Below, one piece after another: positions 1-10,933 of a DNA stretch of 64,000 bases. Within the stretch, counting starts at the first letter, position 1. Each line of letters opens with the position of its first letter. Source of the DNA: Spiroplasma chrysopicola DF-1. Its GTDB lineage: Bacteria; Bacillota_I; Bacilli_A; Mycoplasmatales; Mycoplasmataceae. The translations under genes and the position numbers were made by a program. The notes beneath the pieces are model-generated. The model had not been told where the DNA came from. It was given only the letters and a program-made list of their open reading frames with translations, and made no database searches. The stretch is taken from the NCBI RefSeq assembly GCF_000400935.1, contig NC_021280.1, forward strand, positions 930,001-994,000, read 5' to 3'.

Positions 1-876
1 AATTAAATATTTGCGAACTTCAAATTTTTTACTTAAGGTTAGGGATCTAAAACCATGACTAACAATTGTGCCAACACTAGACACCATTACTAAAAGCGAT
101 ACCCCTCATGTCGCTAAATTAAAATTACTATATTGACCAATTATTGGAAATGAAATAATTCCAACCACGGCCGCTAAACCAAGCCCATAAAATAAAAAAT
201 AATAATTAAATTTAATCATATATAATGAATAAATTTTTCATCCCAATTGTTGTTTATTATTTGTTTTACTATATAGCGTTTCAAAATAATGAATGTTGTA
301 ATTTGATCCTTGTGATGTCAATTGATAACCCTGACGAATATCAAAAAACAATTCACGTTTAACGCTCCCTGTTGAGACAGCCCGCTCTTTTTGGTAAAAG
401 TCCTCACAACATTTAATAACTTCTTTAACAACTTTGCCATATCTTGGTAAGGCATAATCCCGAACCACCGCTGTTTTTAAATCAGCAACTAAAGATTCAA
501 CAAATTGCGGACGAATAATGTCATTAACATCATAACTTAAAAAATTACGTTTTAAACCATTAACATTATTTGTATTAACATTACGTTCCATCAATCGCAA
601 AATTAGCATTAATTTATCATACTTATATAATAAAAATTGATTTTTATTTTTTTGATATTTGCGCATCAAACTATATGATGCTAAAAAAATTGATTTAAAA
701 GTCGGAATAATCATTGCAAAAATTAATCCTAAAATTACCACTTGGAATGGTGACATAATTTGAACAATCACGGTATTTCCTTGTTGGCGCATCATTCAAT
801 TAATTCATGTTGAAAAAGCAAAATAACTAATTATGATAAATACTAATGTTACAATATTTCGCACAATATTGCGCAT
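1..876 (-). CDS. Multi-pass membrane protein of unknown function, 3' end outside window
   Basis: The gene starts at ATG 876 after an AAGGTG ribosome binding site and continues past the left edge; about 292 residues are visible. Hydrophobic segments lie near residues 5-25, 42-65, 225-245 and 255-275. Between the second and third is a polar domain of about 150 residues, rich in Lys, Arg and Asn. UGA codons serve as Trp. I recognise no family motif. It is separated from the dihydroxyacetone operon by a terminator at 949-972, so it is probably its own transcription unit. Function unknown; membrane location is inferred from hydrophobicity. Confidence 0.75.
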
Positions 877-948
877 TTCATCACCTTATTCTATTTTTCT
901 ATAAATATATTATAACGAAAAAATCTTTTTTAAGAAATTATTTTATAA

Positions 949-972
949 AAAAAGTAACCCCAGTTACTTTTT
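949..972 (-). terminator. Rho-independent terminator of the dha operon
   Basis: A perfect 10-bp stem (AAAAAGTAAC / GTTACTTTTT) with a 4-base loop lies a few bases after the gldA stop and is followed by T's on the minus strand. Confidence 0.85.
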
Positions 973-977
973 CCTTT

Positions 978-2093
978 TTACTTTTTAAAAATTTGATTCT
1001 GATGAAACTTTTTGTATTCACTAGCATAATAATTTGCATGTTTAATAGCATTAAAAACCATCATTGGATTTACCATAAATGGCTCATTATGCATTGTATC
1101 ACCAGGTTGACATGCTTTTTCGGCGACTTTCATTCAAAGGGTTTCATCAAATTCATTAATTCCATAATCAGCTAAACAAATTGGTAATCCAACACTAATG
1201 CAAAATTCTAATACTTCATGTAGTTCGCAAGTTGGCGCTCCCTCCAAAATTAGTTCAATCACGGTTCCAAATGAAACTTTTTCGCCATGATAGAATTTTT
1301 CTAACGCTGGAACAATTGTTGAAGCATTGTAAAAGGCATGAGCACAAGCTAACCCACAAGATTCAAAGCCTAACCCACTTAATAGGGTATTTGCCTCAAC
1401 AATTGCTTCAACATCAGCAGTACAGCTTTTATTTTCAACAGCTATTTTTGCTCGTAAACCATTTTCTAATAAGGTTTGATAACACGTATGGGCCAACACT
1501 AACCCTGATTTAGTACTTTTTGCTTTAAAAAAATTATCCTTATTCGCCTTTGCGACAGCTCGTGCTTCAAAATAAGTTCCTAAAGCATCTCCCATTCCAG
1601 CGACTAACAGACGAACTGGCGCTTTTGAAATAATATGGGTATCAACTAAAACAAAATCAGGATTTTTTTTATAGAATAAATATTCTTCAAATTCCCCATT
1701 ATCTTTATAAATTACTGATAAAGCACTTGTTGGAGCATCACAACTTGCAGCTGATGGACAAATCCCCACTGGACATTTTTCAAAATAGCCAATAGCTTTA
1801 ACAGTATCAATTGTTTTACCACCACCAACAGCGATAACCATTTGTAATTTTTTAGCTTGGTAAATTGCTCGTAAACGATTTATTTCACTATATGATGATT
1901 CCCCTCTAAATTCTTCAAGATGATAATTATGATCTTGTAATGTTTTTGCTAAAATTGGTTGTAAGTCTTTAATAATAATTTTATCAGCCACAATTAAAAA
2001 CGAATCAGCTAATTGGCCAGCATAAGTATTTAACTGATGGATTGCATCATATCCTTGGATATAACGACTTGGTGTTCCTAAAATTTTTATCAT
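978..2093 (-). CDS. gldA: Glycerol dehydrogenase
   Basis: This 371-residue NAD-dependent iron/zinc-type alcohol dehydrogenase oxidises glycerol to dihydroxyacetone in the cytosol. Visible family features are the nucleotide-binding stretch AVGGGKTIDT near residue 88-97, the SAASCDAPTSAL segment, and the metal ligands Asp in GMGDALGTYFEA, His in CAHAFYN and His in FYHGEKVSFGT. The length matches GldA proteins (about 365-370). One UGA-Trp near the C-terminus must be read through to reach the full protein. It is the last gene of dhaK-dhaL-dhaM-gldA, 15 nt after dhaM with a good AAGGAG site, so its product is handed to the kinase encoded beside it. Confidence 0.93.
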
Positions 2094-2108
2094 TTTTTCA
2101 CTTTCTCC

Positions 2109-2504
2109 TTACATTTTTGCCATTCGGCTCATAGTTTCTACTTCATGTTTTAACGTTGCTAGATCAATATCAAGATGATTGCTAGTAATAGCGACAAGAG
2201 TCCCCTCAAAAAAAGGACTATCAGCAATTGCGACGCGTTTTTGTAAAACTGGTGATAAAAAATTAATTGCCATTTCAGTATTCATAATTGAACTACCCAA
2301 ATCACATAACACTAAAACATCATTATCAACCAATAATTCTGTTAATTTGTTTTGAATTAAAATCGGATCAGTCCCATATGCTTGACCTTCATCGATTCCG
2401 CCAATAAATTGGAATGGAAAATTATTTATTTTCATTTCACTGACAAAATCAACAACTGCTTTGGCCAGGGGATAAGAATGACTAACAACTAAAACAGCAA
2501 CCAT
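2109..2504 (-). CDS. dhaM: Dihydroxyacetone kinase phosphotransfer subunit DhaM
   Basis: A 131-residue EIIA-mannose-type domain. His9 in the motif VVSHS is the expected phosphorylated residue, and LCDLGSS and the GGIDEG stretch are typical of the family. It takes phosphate from HPr of the PTS and passes it to ADP held by DhaL. It is the single-domain form seen in Firmicutes, not the multidomain form of E. coli. The start ATG directly abuts the dhaL stop, so the two are translationally coupled. Confidence 0.9.
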   Translation of the reverse strand: MVAVLVVSHSYPLAKAVVDFVSEMKINNFPFQFIGGIDEGQAYGTDPILIQNKLTELLVDNDVLVLCDLGSSIMNTEMAINFLSPVLQKRVAIADSPFFEGTLVAITSNHLDIDLATLKHEVETMSRMAKM

Positions 2505-3104
2505 TTATTGTAAAGCCTCACTAACCGCTTCAAAAATTAGACTAACTGATTTAGCCCCTGGGTCCATGTGATTAACAGAACGCTCTTTTAAATAAGATGC
2601 TCGCCCCTTGGTTTTTAGCGTTGCAATTGTCCCTTCAGCACCCTCTTGCGCGGCTAAAGCCATTTTCGGATAAACATCTTTATTACTTAAATTTAAGTTT
2701 GTTTCCAAGACTTTAATTGCTGGTGCTAAAGCATCTAACATTGTGCCTTCACCAACATCACTTTTCCCAAGGGTTTTAACTGCTTTAATTCCAGCTAAAT
2801 AAGCGTCTAATCATTCTTGTTGAGTTGTACCAGTTTTAATTGTTTTGCTCATGTTTAAAAAGAAGATGCCAAATAATGGTCCTGAACTACCACCAACTTT
2901 TGACATTAAGGTCATTGCCACAAAATTAAATGATGTTTGCCAAGTGCCATTTAATTTTGTTGGATCTTTAATAACTTCACTAAAACCACGGGTCAAGTTT
3001 GTCCCATGATCACCATCACCAATTGCTTGATCTAAATCATTCAATAATTCCTTGTTAGCCATTAGTTTTTCGGCAATCACTTGTCAAATTTTTGCTTGTT
3101 CCAT
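2505..3104 (-). CDS. dhaL: Dihydroxyacetone kinase ADP-binding subunit DhaL
   Basis: A 199-residue protein that keeps ADP permanently bound and uses it as a phosphate relay between DhaM and dihydroxyacetone on DhaK. The signature AIGDGDHG (Asp30, Asp32, His33) coordinates Mg-ADP, and the SKVGGSSGPLFG and KTKGRASYL segments are typical. Two UGA codons are read as Trp. The ATG overlaps the dhaK stop in a TAATG junction, and dhaM begins immediately after its own stop, as expected for equal production of the subunits. Confidence 0.92.
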
Positions 3105-4099
3105 TAAACAACAACCATTCCTACTGTAACTGCTTTTGCTTTTAACAATTCTGTCAATTCTTGATCTAGTTTTAAAATTGAAATTGAAAAGCCAGGCATT
3201 TCAATTGCAGTCATATAATTTCCTACAAAAGTTTTTTCACAAGTAACTTGATCAGCAGCTAATAATTTTAGGGTTTTACGAGCAACAATTGATAATTCCA
3301 TCAAAGGAGTTCCTCCTAACCCATTAATCATTACGCCAACATGATCATTTGCTTTTAGTTTTAAGTGATCTTTAATTTTCTGATATAGCTCTGTAACAAA
3401 TTCATCAACTGGTTTAATTGTTGTTTTGGCAACCCCTGGTTCACCGTGAATTCCTAAGCCAATTTCAACTTCATTATCTGCTAACATGAAACTTTTTTTA
3501 CCATTGGCAGGAACTGTACATGCATCGGCACTAATTCCGTAACTTCCTAAATTAGCAATAACTTTTTCAGCCACGCGTTTAACTTCAGCTAAAGAAGCCC
3601 CCGTTTCGGCTTTTGCTCCAGCAATTTTATGGACAAAAATAGTTCCTGCAATTCCTCGTTTTCCTGTTGTAAAAGTACTATTTTCAAGAGCAAGATCATC
3701 ATTTACAATAACATGGTCACAAGTAAAGCCTTCAGCTTGGGCCATTTCCATTGCCATTTCAAAGTTCATTACATCACCAGTATAGTTTTTAATTATTAGT
3801 AATGTTCCTTGTTCTGTTCCAACAGCATGAATCGCCGAAATAACTTGGTCAGGGGTTGGGGATGTAAAAATTTCACCACAAACAGCAGCATCTAACATCC
3901 CTTCCCCAACATAACCAGCATGTGCAGGTTCATGACCAGAGCCTCCACCACTAATCAGAGCAACTTTATTATTTTTTTTATTCTTACGAATAATAATATT
4001 AAATCCATCAATTCGTTTTAGGGTTGTAGGGTTAGATAATGTGATCCCTTCTAGCATTTCTGGAACAATATCGTTGATATTATTAATAAACTTTTTCAA
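3104..4099 (-). CDS. dhaK: Dihydroxyacetone kinase substrate-binding subunit DhaK
   Basis: A 331-residue subunit that binds dihydroxyacetone covalently through a histidine (motif GLGIHGEPG) and phosphorylates it to DHAP with DhaL-bound ADP/ATP. GGGSGHEPAHAGYVG near the N-terminus is the family hallmark. I chose the TTG start at 4099 because AGAAAGGA lies 8 nt upstream and the protein then begins with the usual short KK-rich N-terminus. A longer frame extends upstream to about 4222 but runs through the preceding terminator. It is first gene of the operon, with a likely operator at 4117-4133. Confidence 0.93.
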   Translation of the reverse strand: MKKFINNINDIVPEMLEGITLSNPTTLKRIDGFNIIIRKNKKNNKVALISGGGSGHEPAHAGYVGEGMLDAAVCGEIFTSPTPDQVISAIHAVGTEQGTLLIIKNYTGDVMNFEMAMEMAQAEGFTCDHVIVNDDLALENSTFTTGKRGIAGTIFVHKIAGAKAETGASLAEVKRVAEKVIANLGSYGISADACTVPANGKKSFMLADNEVEIGLGIHGEPGVAKTTIKPVDEFVTELYQKIKDHLKLKANDHVGVMINGLGGTPLMELSIVARKTLKLLAADQVTCEKTFVGNYMTAIEMPGFSISILKLDQELTELLKAKAVTVGMVVV

Positions 4100-4116
4100 T
4101 ATTATCATCCTTTCTA

Positions 4117-4133
4117 GACATAGACTGTATGTC
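4117..4133. promoter_or_regulatory. Inverted repeat in the dhaK leader (possible operator)
   Basis: GACATA-N5-TATGTC lies just upstream of the dhaK ribosome binding site and about 15-20 nt downstream of a possible minus-strand -10 element (TTAAAAT near 4140). Its position between promoter and start codon suits a repressor operator; the regulator is unknown. Confidence 0.4.
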
Positions 4134-4170
4134 ACCATTATTTTAACTCTAAATATTCTGTTTTGAAAGG

Positions 4171-4206
4171 AAAAAAGTTTTATTATCCAAATAATAAAAC
4201 TTTTTT
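4171..4206 (-). terminator. Terminator after the surface-protein pair
   Basis: A perfect 16-bp stem with loop CCAA, ending in six T's on the minus strand, 30 nt after the stop at 4236. It separates the surface genes from dhaK. Confidence 0.85.
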
Positions 4207-4235
4207 CAAAAATATTTTCCAAAAATTATCAAAAA

Positions 4236-6395
4236 CTAATTGGTTGTTCAATGTTCATATTGATAAATTTTTGTAATAACACTATTAACATCATTATCAT
4301 AAAAGACGAATGGAATGACTTGCCCATTTGTTGCACTATAATTATATAAATATATTGCTTTTTCCAGCGTATTAACACTTGAACTTAATTTCGCATTGGC
4401 TTTTACAGCAGCTAAGGCTAAGTCTTGTGATGGATAATAAATAAATTTTCCACCTTGATTTGGATCTTCAATACGATAAACATTATAACGACCATCAGAA
4501 ATTGTTAAATCTCATGATCTTTTAACATTTGGATCTCATGAACCAATTTCTTTTTTATGAACAAATTTTGAAGTTAATTGAATTTTATTAGTTAACTGAC
4601 GAATTGCATCTTCCGCACTACTACTAGCAATTTCTTGATTACCAAAAGCATCATAAGCAATAAATTGTTTACGAAGGGTTTTATTATTGTTAATAATTTG
4701 TTTTTCTTTTGCTTCTTCTAATGTTGGTGCTAACATTTTTCCTTGACGATCAGAAATATCGGGATCTGGTGAATATGAGTACATTAGTTTACTTTGAAAG
4801 TTACCTTCTAAATATAGAAATTTATCTAATTGTTCTTTTGTGGCTAAAAAGTCATTACGTAATGGATAAACAGTTTTTCCTTCAACTGTTAGAGGATTCT
4901 CTAATAATTTAGCTTTAATTTCAACTCAGTGTAAATAACTTTCAATTAAGGATTGACTATAGCCTTTACTATAATTAATATCATAGGCTTTATCTTTATA
5001 AATAAAACCTTTTGATCCTTCTCCATCAAAGACAACATTTTTAATATAATTACCATCTTTAATGTCATCATAAGTTACTTGGCGATTATCATTAACCCCA
5101 AAGTTTGTAATAACACTATTGAAATATTTATCATATCATTCATTATAAAATTTATTTTTTTCCTCTGTTGTAATATTAGCCGGCGAATAGACCCCTTGTT
5201 TTTCTGGGGTTACATCTAAGAATTGATCATCATGCTTATCTGGACTTGAATATAATTTAATTTTTCCCGTTGATTGGTCGGCATAACTATAATCGTTTAA
5301 ATTTGGAGCTGGAGTTTTACCCCCACCACCGCTTCAGTTTGTTGGAACAAGGTTTATTTTTATTTTTACTTCTTGACCATTTTTGTAACCTTCTAAAGTT
5401 GTTGTTTTATATCTTCAACCAAATCCAGGAGTTCCTTCGGTTCCTTCACCTCATTTGGCATTTTTAAACCCATTGATTACTTCTTGTCCACTATTATACT
5501 TAACATTACGTGGTTCAAAAGTAAATGCACTTCCAGCCCAATAATCAGTTGCTCCACCCATTGAGTTACCATTTTTATCAAAATATTGAACCGTAATTCG
5601 GTTACTTGCTGAGGGAGCAATTGACAATTTATAATGAGTTTCTGACTCGGTAATTTGGTTATAATAATCCCCATTCCAATCCTTTTGGAAATCTTTTTTT
5701 AATAAATCATAAATTAATTTACTATCCCCTTTTTCAATAATCGGCTTTTGTAAGGGGCTATGAGTTAAGGATTCATTAATATTAGCATAATACCCTTCAT
5801 CCATTAAAGATATTAAGGCATTAATGTCTTTATCATTAAAAACATTATAATATTGATTTTGACAAATATAATATAACGACTTATTAATCTTCATATTATA
5901 CTTTTCATTAATTTTTGCCTCTTCGGGGGTATCAAATCAGTAAAAACCATCATAACTATATTGGGCTTTAACATGGCCTTTGTTAACATAAGTATCAAGG
6001 GCCTCTTGGCGACTATATGCGACATTCCCAAAAGCATCCCGATATAGTTGTTTAAAATTATTTAAATCAACATCATAGATTTTTGTTTCATCTAATGTCA
6101 TATGTTCATAATTTTTAATAATTTTATTAGGATTAGAAGAAGTTAACACAGAAGTTACTTTATTGTTTTGTAGCAAATATTCATTTAGGGCTTCATCTGA
6201 ATAAAAAGTTTGCCCATCAAATTCACTGTACTTAACTTGTCCTCCATAAATACTATTTTTAAAAATATCTTCTCGTAAAATTTCAGGATCAATGATTCGT
6301 TGACTATTATTCTCGTTTAGAGCATAATATGTCATTGTTGTCATTGATGGGGTTACTGTTATTAAAGAAGAAGCTAAAGCTATTAATCGTAACAT
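4236..6395 (-). CDS. Large secreted or surface-anchored repeat protein (adhesin-like), second of pair
   Basis: A 719-residue protein whose ATG follows directly on the TAA of the upstream gene, in the same frame, with GGAAAGG about 11 nt before it. The N-terminus (residues 1 to about 22) is a hydrophobic signal-type segment without a lipobox. The body repeats a loose 30-40 residue unit in which an aromatic/Asp-Gly stretch is followed by an S/T-x-x-E-A-x-x-x-L helix, for example FDGQTFYSDEALNEYL, DAFGNVAYSRQEALDTY and DAFGNQEIASSSAEDAI. The same unit fills the upstream gene. Layout suggests spiroplasma adhesin-type proteins; the exact family is not certain. No C-terminal membrane anchor is visible. 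Confidence 0.8.
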
Positions 6396-9194
6396 TTAAT
6401 TCACAACCTTTCCATTTGCCTCTTTTGCACTTACTTGGACTGTATTTAATTCAACTCAGCGCATAAAATCATTTTCTGAAAAGAATTCATGTTTACCAAA
6501 AGCAAAGGTTTTGGCATTTGCATCAAAGTTTAAAGTTTGATAATTAACGTGATTTAAAACGTAATTTCATGCTTGCATTGCGGACATAAAATATTTTTTA
6601 TCACCAAAATAAGTTAATTCATAAACATCAAAGTTTAAACCAATATAGTTTGATAAACTATCATAATTTGATGTGGTAATTAAATCAGAGTTAATAACTG
6701 CTTTACTATCAATAATTTCATTATTAGTTACAAAATCTTGTATTTCATTTAGTGAATCAGCTAGAATACTTTTTCCAGTTTTTGTTGTATATTGATATGA
6801 AACATTAAAATTAGCCTGAGCAACATTTTCTTTTAAACTTGCTAATGCTTCTTGCTGGGTTTCAAAATAATGTCCAAAACCATCTAAGTAAAATTCTTTT
6901 TTATTTGGAACAAAATATTCATCAAACATTTCTTTAACAAATTTATTTTTTTCTTCACTTAATTTTGTATCATAATCAGCTTGGGTAATACAATCATCAT
7001 CATTAGAAGTGCTTCCACAAATATTAGCATCACTAATTTGTGAAGGCAAAGTATAGGGAATATCTTGAGCCATAATACTCATCATTAATTTTTTGTTTGG
7101 TAGATAGCGCTCTGGGTGTAAATAAATTGCTTCAATTAAATCACTTTTAGCATTTTCTTTTGATAAATAATAATGATCATTAAATTCATATAGTTTTTGA
7201 TCTTTTGCTTCTAGATCACTTGGTAACATGTATTTTAAAGCTGATGCTGATAATTCCGTAATTTTAGTTTGAGGCTGTGGTGTTTTTAAATCAATTCCTA
7301 ATACTGGAATTCGGAAGGTTGGGACCATATAATATAATGAATGTTCGTTATCAATTTTAAATTCTAGTGTTTTAATCGAAATAAAACTAAGTGATTTTGA
7401 AATTTCTCAGGCCGCTGCAAAACCTTTTAGAAAAGCTCCCACGAAACGAGGTTCAATCTTTTTATTTTTTTTATCTTTAATATGCATTTTGTCATTAATT
7501 TCATTTGCTTTTTCATTTAAACCTTGTTGAACTTTTTGATTTGTTTTTTGACGTTCTTCTTGAACTTTACTATCACTAGTATTATTATCTGTATAATTTT
7601 TTTTCATACTATCTTTTAAAGCACCCACACCATTGATCATCCCAACAATATTATCAATTGCACTCTCAAGTTTCTGTAAACCATTTAAAACTGCTAACTT
7701 ATCACTACTACTTTCAAAAAAGTCACTTTCATTTAGAAACATATTATATATATCATTGAATTCAATTTCTTTATTTAATAAAAAATCAGCTCCTCGGTTT
7801 TTATCCAAATCATCATTTTCAAATAAAAAAGTCATTGTTTCACGATTATTATTTAAAATTTCAACAATAATTTCTTTAAATAATTGTTCTAATTGTTTAG
7901 CACCGTTTTCTACTGATGATGCATAAACTTTTTGGTAGGTAATCATTCTTTTCATGGCGACTAGTAATTTATGAAAATCAGTAAAAGTTGGATCAGTAAT
8001 ATCTCCTAAACCAATTGTTGAATCCTGAAGTAATTGATCAGATATATTTAAGGTTTTTCTTAATTCGATAAATTTTTTTATTAATTTATTGTTTAACATT
8101 TTTTGATCTGCCAATCAAATAAGAAAGTCTAATAAATTTTCTTTATTTCAATTATTATAATTTTCAACATCTTTTTCATATAAATTAGTAGCTATATTAT
8201 TAAATGTGGAAGTTAAAGTCATAAATAACAGAGCTGATGGCGTATAAGAACTTACCTCTTCAAATTTCGCAGATGTTAATTTTTGACTAGTTTCAACATA
8301 TTTTGGGCCAACAAAATAGCCAGTATTATTTGCAGCTAAATCATGGGAAATCCAATACGAATTTTTATCCGGATTAACTACTTCTTTAACATATTTATTA
8401 ACTGTATAGTCATCAATATTTGCCATTACTGTTTTATATTCTGAATAATTATAGTCTGAAAAATACTGCCCTTGATATTCAAAACCATTTTTAATCCCAT
8501 TCCGTAATCAAGATTTTATTTCTTGCTCTGTTTGACAAATTGCCCCTTGAATATAACACTCTGTTTTACTGTTATCAGTATTTTCTAATTTTTTCTTAAT
8601 TGAATTTTCATATAATTCTCTTGCTTCATATTCATTGTAGCGAAGTTCTCCTTCAATGTTATAAACTTTTTGATAATTTTGAAAAGTACTTAAGGCATCA
8701 GTTTTATTCAAATAAGCGCTTCCATCATTACCACGATATACTGTTACAGGTTGTTCATATGAGGCAGAAATTACATCCCGTGATAATTCACCACTACTAT
8801 TAATAGTATAATTACCCGGGTTTCTAATTGTTTTAACAGTATTAACTGGGAATTTTTGCATTAAATATTTGTTTAAGGTTTCTTTTGTTCCAAAAGTTTG
8901 ACCATCAAACAAATAATTATTTGTATTATAACCAAGTGAACGAGTAGTTGCAGCAGTACGCGCATAATTAGCAACACTTTCTTGCGAACTAAAATATTTA
9001 TCATCAAATTTATAATAAATTCCTTCTTCTTGGGTTCTTGCTGCTAAAATAGCTCCCGTTGTAATTCCTGATCCCCCAATTAAAACTATTGCTGATATAA
9101 AACTAATAAATCTTTTTGATTTTCAAAGCGGTTTTTGACCAGACTTAAAAATACGCTCAATAACTTCGCGAGCACTTAAATTCTTACTTTTCAT
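6396..9194 (-). CDS. Large membrane-anchored repeat protein (adhesin-like), first of pair
   Basis: A 932-residue protein. It has a short basic cytoplasmic N-terminus of about 28 residues, one membrane helix (about 29-50), and a long outside domain. There is no lipobox and no C-terminal anchor, so it is probably type II membrane-bound. The outside domain carries the same aromatic-DG...F.S..EA...L unit as the next gene (FDGQTFGTKETLNKYL, LDGFGHYFETQQEALASL). Residues of about 400-550 are more helical and charged. Many UGA-Trp codons. Its first 96 codons were duplicated to 10643-10933. Binding partner unknown. Confidence 0.8.
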
Positions 9195-9250
9195 TTTTTA
9201 AACCTCTAATTTCTAGTTTTGTATGATTAAGATAAAAGTCAAATTAAATA

Positions 9251-10327
9251 CTATTCATAAACAATCCCAAAAGCTAATTGCTCATCAATTGTTGTTGTCG
9301 CAGAAATATCTTTATATTTTAAAGTTGTTTTAACATTAAGTATTAATAGCCCATCTTCGTAATATTTTGAACCATATATATGTTTTAAATTGTCAGATTG
9401 CTCAATGTCTGATTGTAAAAAAGCTGAATTTAAAGAAATATCTAAATCAATATCATCAAAAATAGTTGGCATATATTTTAATAGAAAATTAATTTGATTA
9501 CGACTAAAAATATCTTTTTTTAGATTATTTAATATTTGTTTTTTATAGTTTTCAAAAAAGATACTATTATCATGTATTTTGTTAATTAAGTCTTTACTTG
9601 GAAAATCCTCTATTGAAAACCCAAATGTCATTGAAAAACTTGGCATCAATAAAAACTTACGATATTGGTTACTATTTGCAACTATTGCACTAGTATCATT
9701 TAACATTTTAGTAAGATAATCTAATCTTTTTTGGTTGTCAGTAATAAAAGAATTAATTTTTAATGAGATCTGATTTTGTGTTTGACTACCAAAAATTTTA
9801 TATTGGCCAAAAGTATTGCCCTTATAAAAAGATACTACACCATTTGTGACTGGAGGATTAACTGGGTTAGCTTCTTGAATTTGTTTTATTGATATATCTT
9901 TTAAATCATTTAAATTATAAGCAACATCATAATTAAACTGATAATTTTTATGATTTAAAATGGCTTCACCCAAATCATCAGCTAAATTTATATCTGCAAT
10001 TTGAGCTGATAAACTAAAATCTGGATATAGCTCTAATAAATTTGGAATATCTTTAATCAATTGTTTCATCACTAAATCAGTAATTAATTTGTTAAAAAAA
10101 GACCAATCGTAAGTTATATTTCTAGCAAGAAAATTTTCAATATTTTCTTCTGATTGATCATAATCAATAATTCAATCATCATCAAATACTATTTGATGTT
10201 GTAAAGACTTTTTAATTTTCTCATGAATAGTTTCTTGACTAACTGGCTTTGCTCCACAACCAATAACTGGTGTAACACTTGTTCCAACTAACGAAATAAC
10301 CCCTAACAATGATAATAACTTTTTCAT
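9251..10327 (-). CDS. Prolipoprotein, copy 1 of a duplicated pair
   Basis: A 358-residue lipoprotein with a signal peptide ending in a VIGC lipobox (Cys24), so it is lipid-anchored on the outer face of the membrane. AAAGGA lies 12 nt before the ATG. The mature part is rich in Asn, Asp and Ile. It is paralogous to 10990-12069: signal peptide and the last 80 or so residues are identical, while the middle differs at many positions. I do not recognise the domain. The long upstream region shared with the second copy presumably holds its promoter. Confidence 0.88.
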
Positions 10328-10642
10328 TAATTTAATATTTCCTTTCTTTATATTTAAACTTTCTTTTATTATTCTTACAAAACACTATTTTCTTAATATT
10401 TTAATCAATATTAAGATCTAAAATTAATTTTTATTTTAATACATCTTGATACTTTGATACTCTTGGTAATTTTTATTACTAAATTTATATATTATTTGAA
10501 AATTTAATAATAACTCTTAGAATAAATTTCATGATGACATAAAATATGTCATTTTTATCTTAACATATTTTAAATAATAATGTATTTAATTCTATATATT
10601 TTTATTTAAAATAAAAAATATTTTGAAAAAATTTACTAAAAA
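10328..10642. other. Non-coding region upstream of lipoprotein 1
   Basis: About 315 nt of very AT-rich sequence with no gene, repeated at 12070-12376. It holds a possible minus-strand promoter (TTAAGAT-type -10 near 10555-10565) and an inverted repeat at 10534-10552, giving a predicted 5' leader of about 200 nt. Confidence 0.6.
10534..10552. promoter_or_regulatory. Inverted repeat in the lipoprotein leader
   Basis: ATGACATAAAATATGTCAT, arms of 8 nt. The copy at 12276-12294 has one changed base in the right arm (TATATCAT). The GACATA/TATGTC half-sites are also found in the dhaK leader. Confidence 0.4.
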
Positions 10643-10933
10643 TTAATACAAATAATTATTTGTATTATAACCAAGTGAACGAGTATTAGCAGCACTACGC
10701 ACATAATTAGCAACACTTTCTTGCGAACTAAAATATCTATCATCGAATTTATAATAAATTTCTTGACCATGATTTCTAGTTGCCAAAATAGCACCTGTTG
10801 TAATCCCTGATCCCCCAATTAAAACTATTGCTGATATAAAACTAATAAATCTTTTTGATTTTCAAAGCGGTTTTTGACCAGACTTAAAAATACGCTCAAT
10901 AATCTCTCGAGCATTTAAATTCTTACTTTTCAT
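10643..10933 (-). pseudogene. Truncated copy of the large surface protein gene
   Basis: An ATG at 10933 opens a 96-codon frame matching the N-terminus of the gene at 6396-9194, including the membrane helix (MKSKNL..., ISAIVLIGGSG). After the shared segment NTNNYL the copy hits the duplication junction and a TAA at 10643-10645. It may still make a short membrane peptide, but it lacks the outside domain. About ten residues differ from the parent, so the duplication is not brand new. Confidence 0.85.

Larger units (their letters stand above)
8909..10634. repeat. Tandem duplication, copy 1
   Basis: About 1.73 kb matching 10648-12376 at a constant offset of 1739-1742 nt. It covers the 5' end of the large surface gene, a lipoprotein gene and its long upstream region. 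The copies are separated by only about 13 nt of other sequence. Confidence 0.92.

Noticed and set aside
846-1513. Plus-strand reading frames opposite gldA and the first membrane gene
   Set aside because: They overlap well-supported minus-strand genes, have no ribosome binding sites, and their composition is that of reverse-complement shadows.
4099-4222. N-terminal extension of dhaK to an ATG at 4222
   Set aside because: It would run through the terminator at 4171-4206 and lacks a ribosome binding site; TTG 4099 has both good spacing and the normal family start.
4709-5467. Plus-strand and alternative-frame reading frames inside the surface protein genes
   Set aside because: They lie within a continuous minus-strand frame under genetic code 4 and show no protein-like features.
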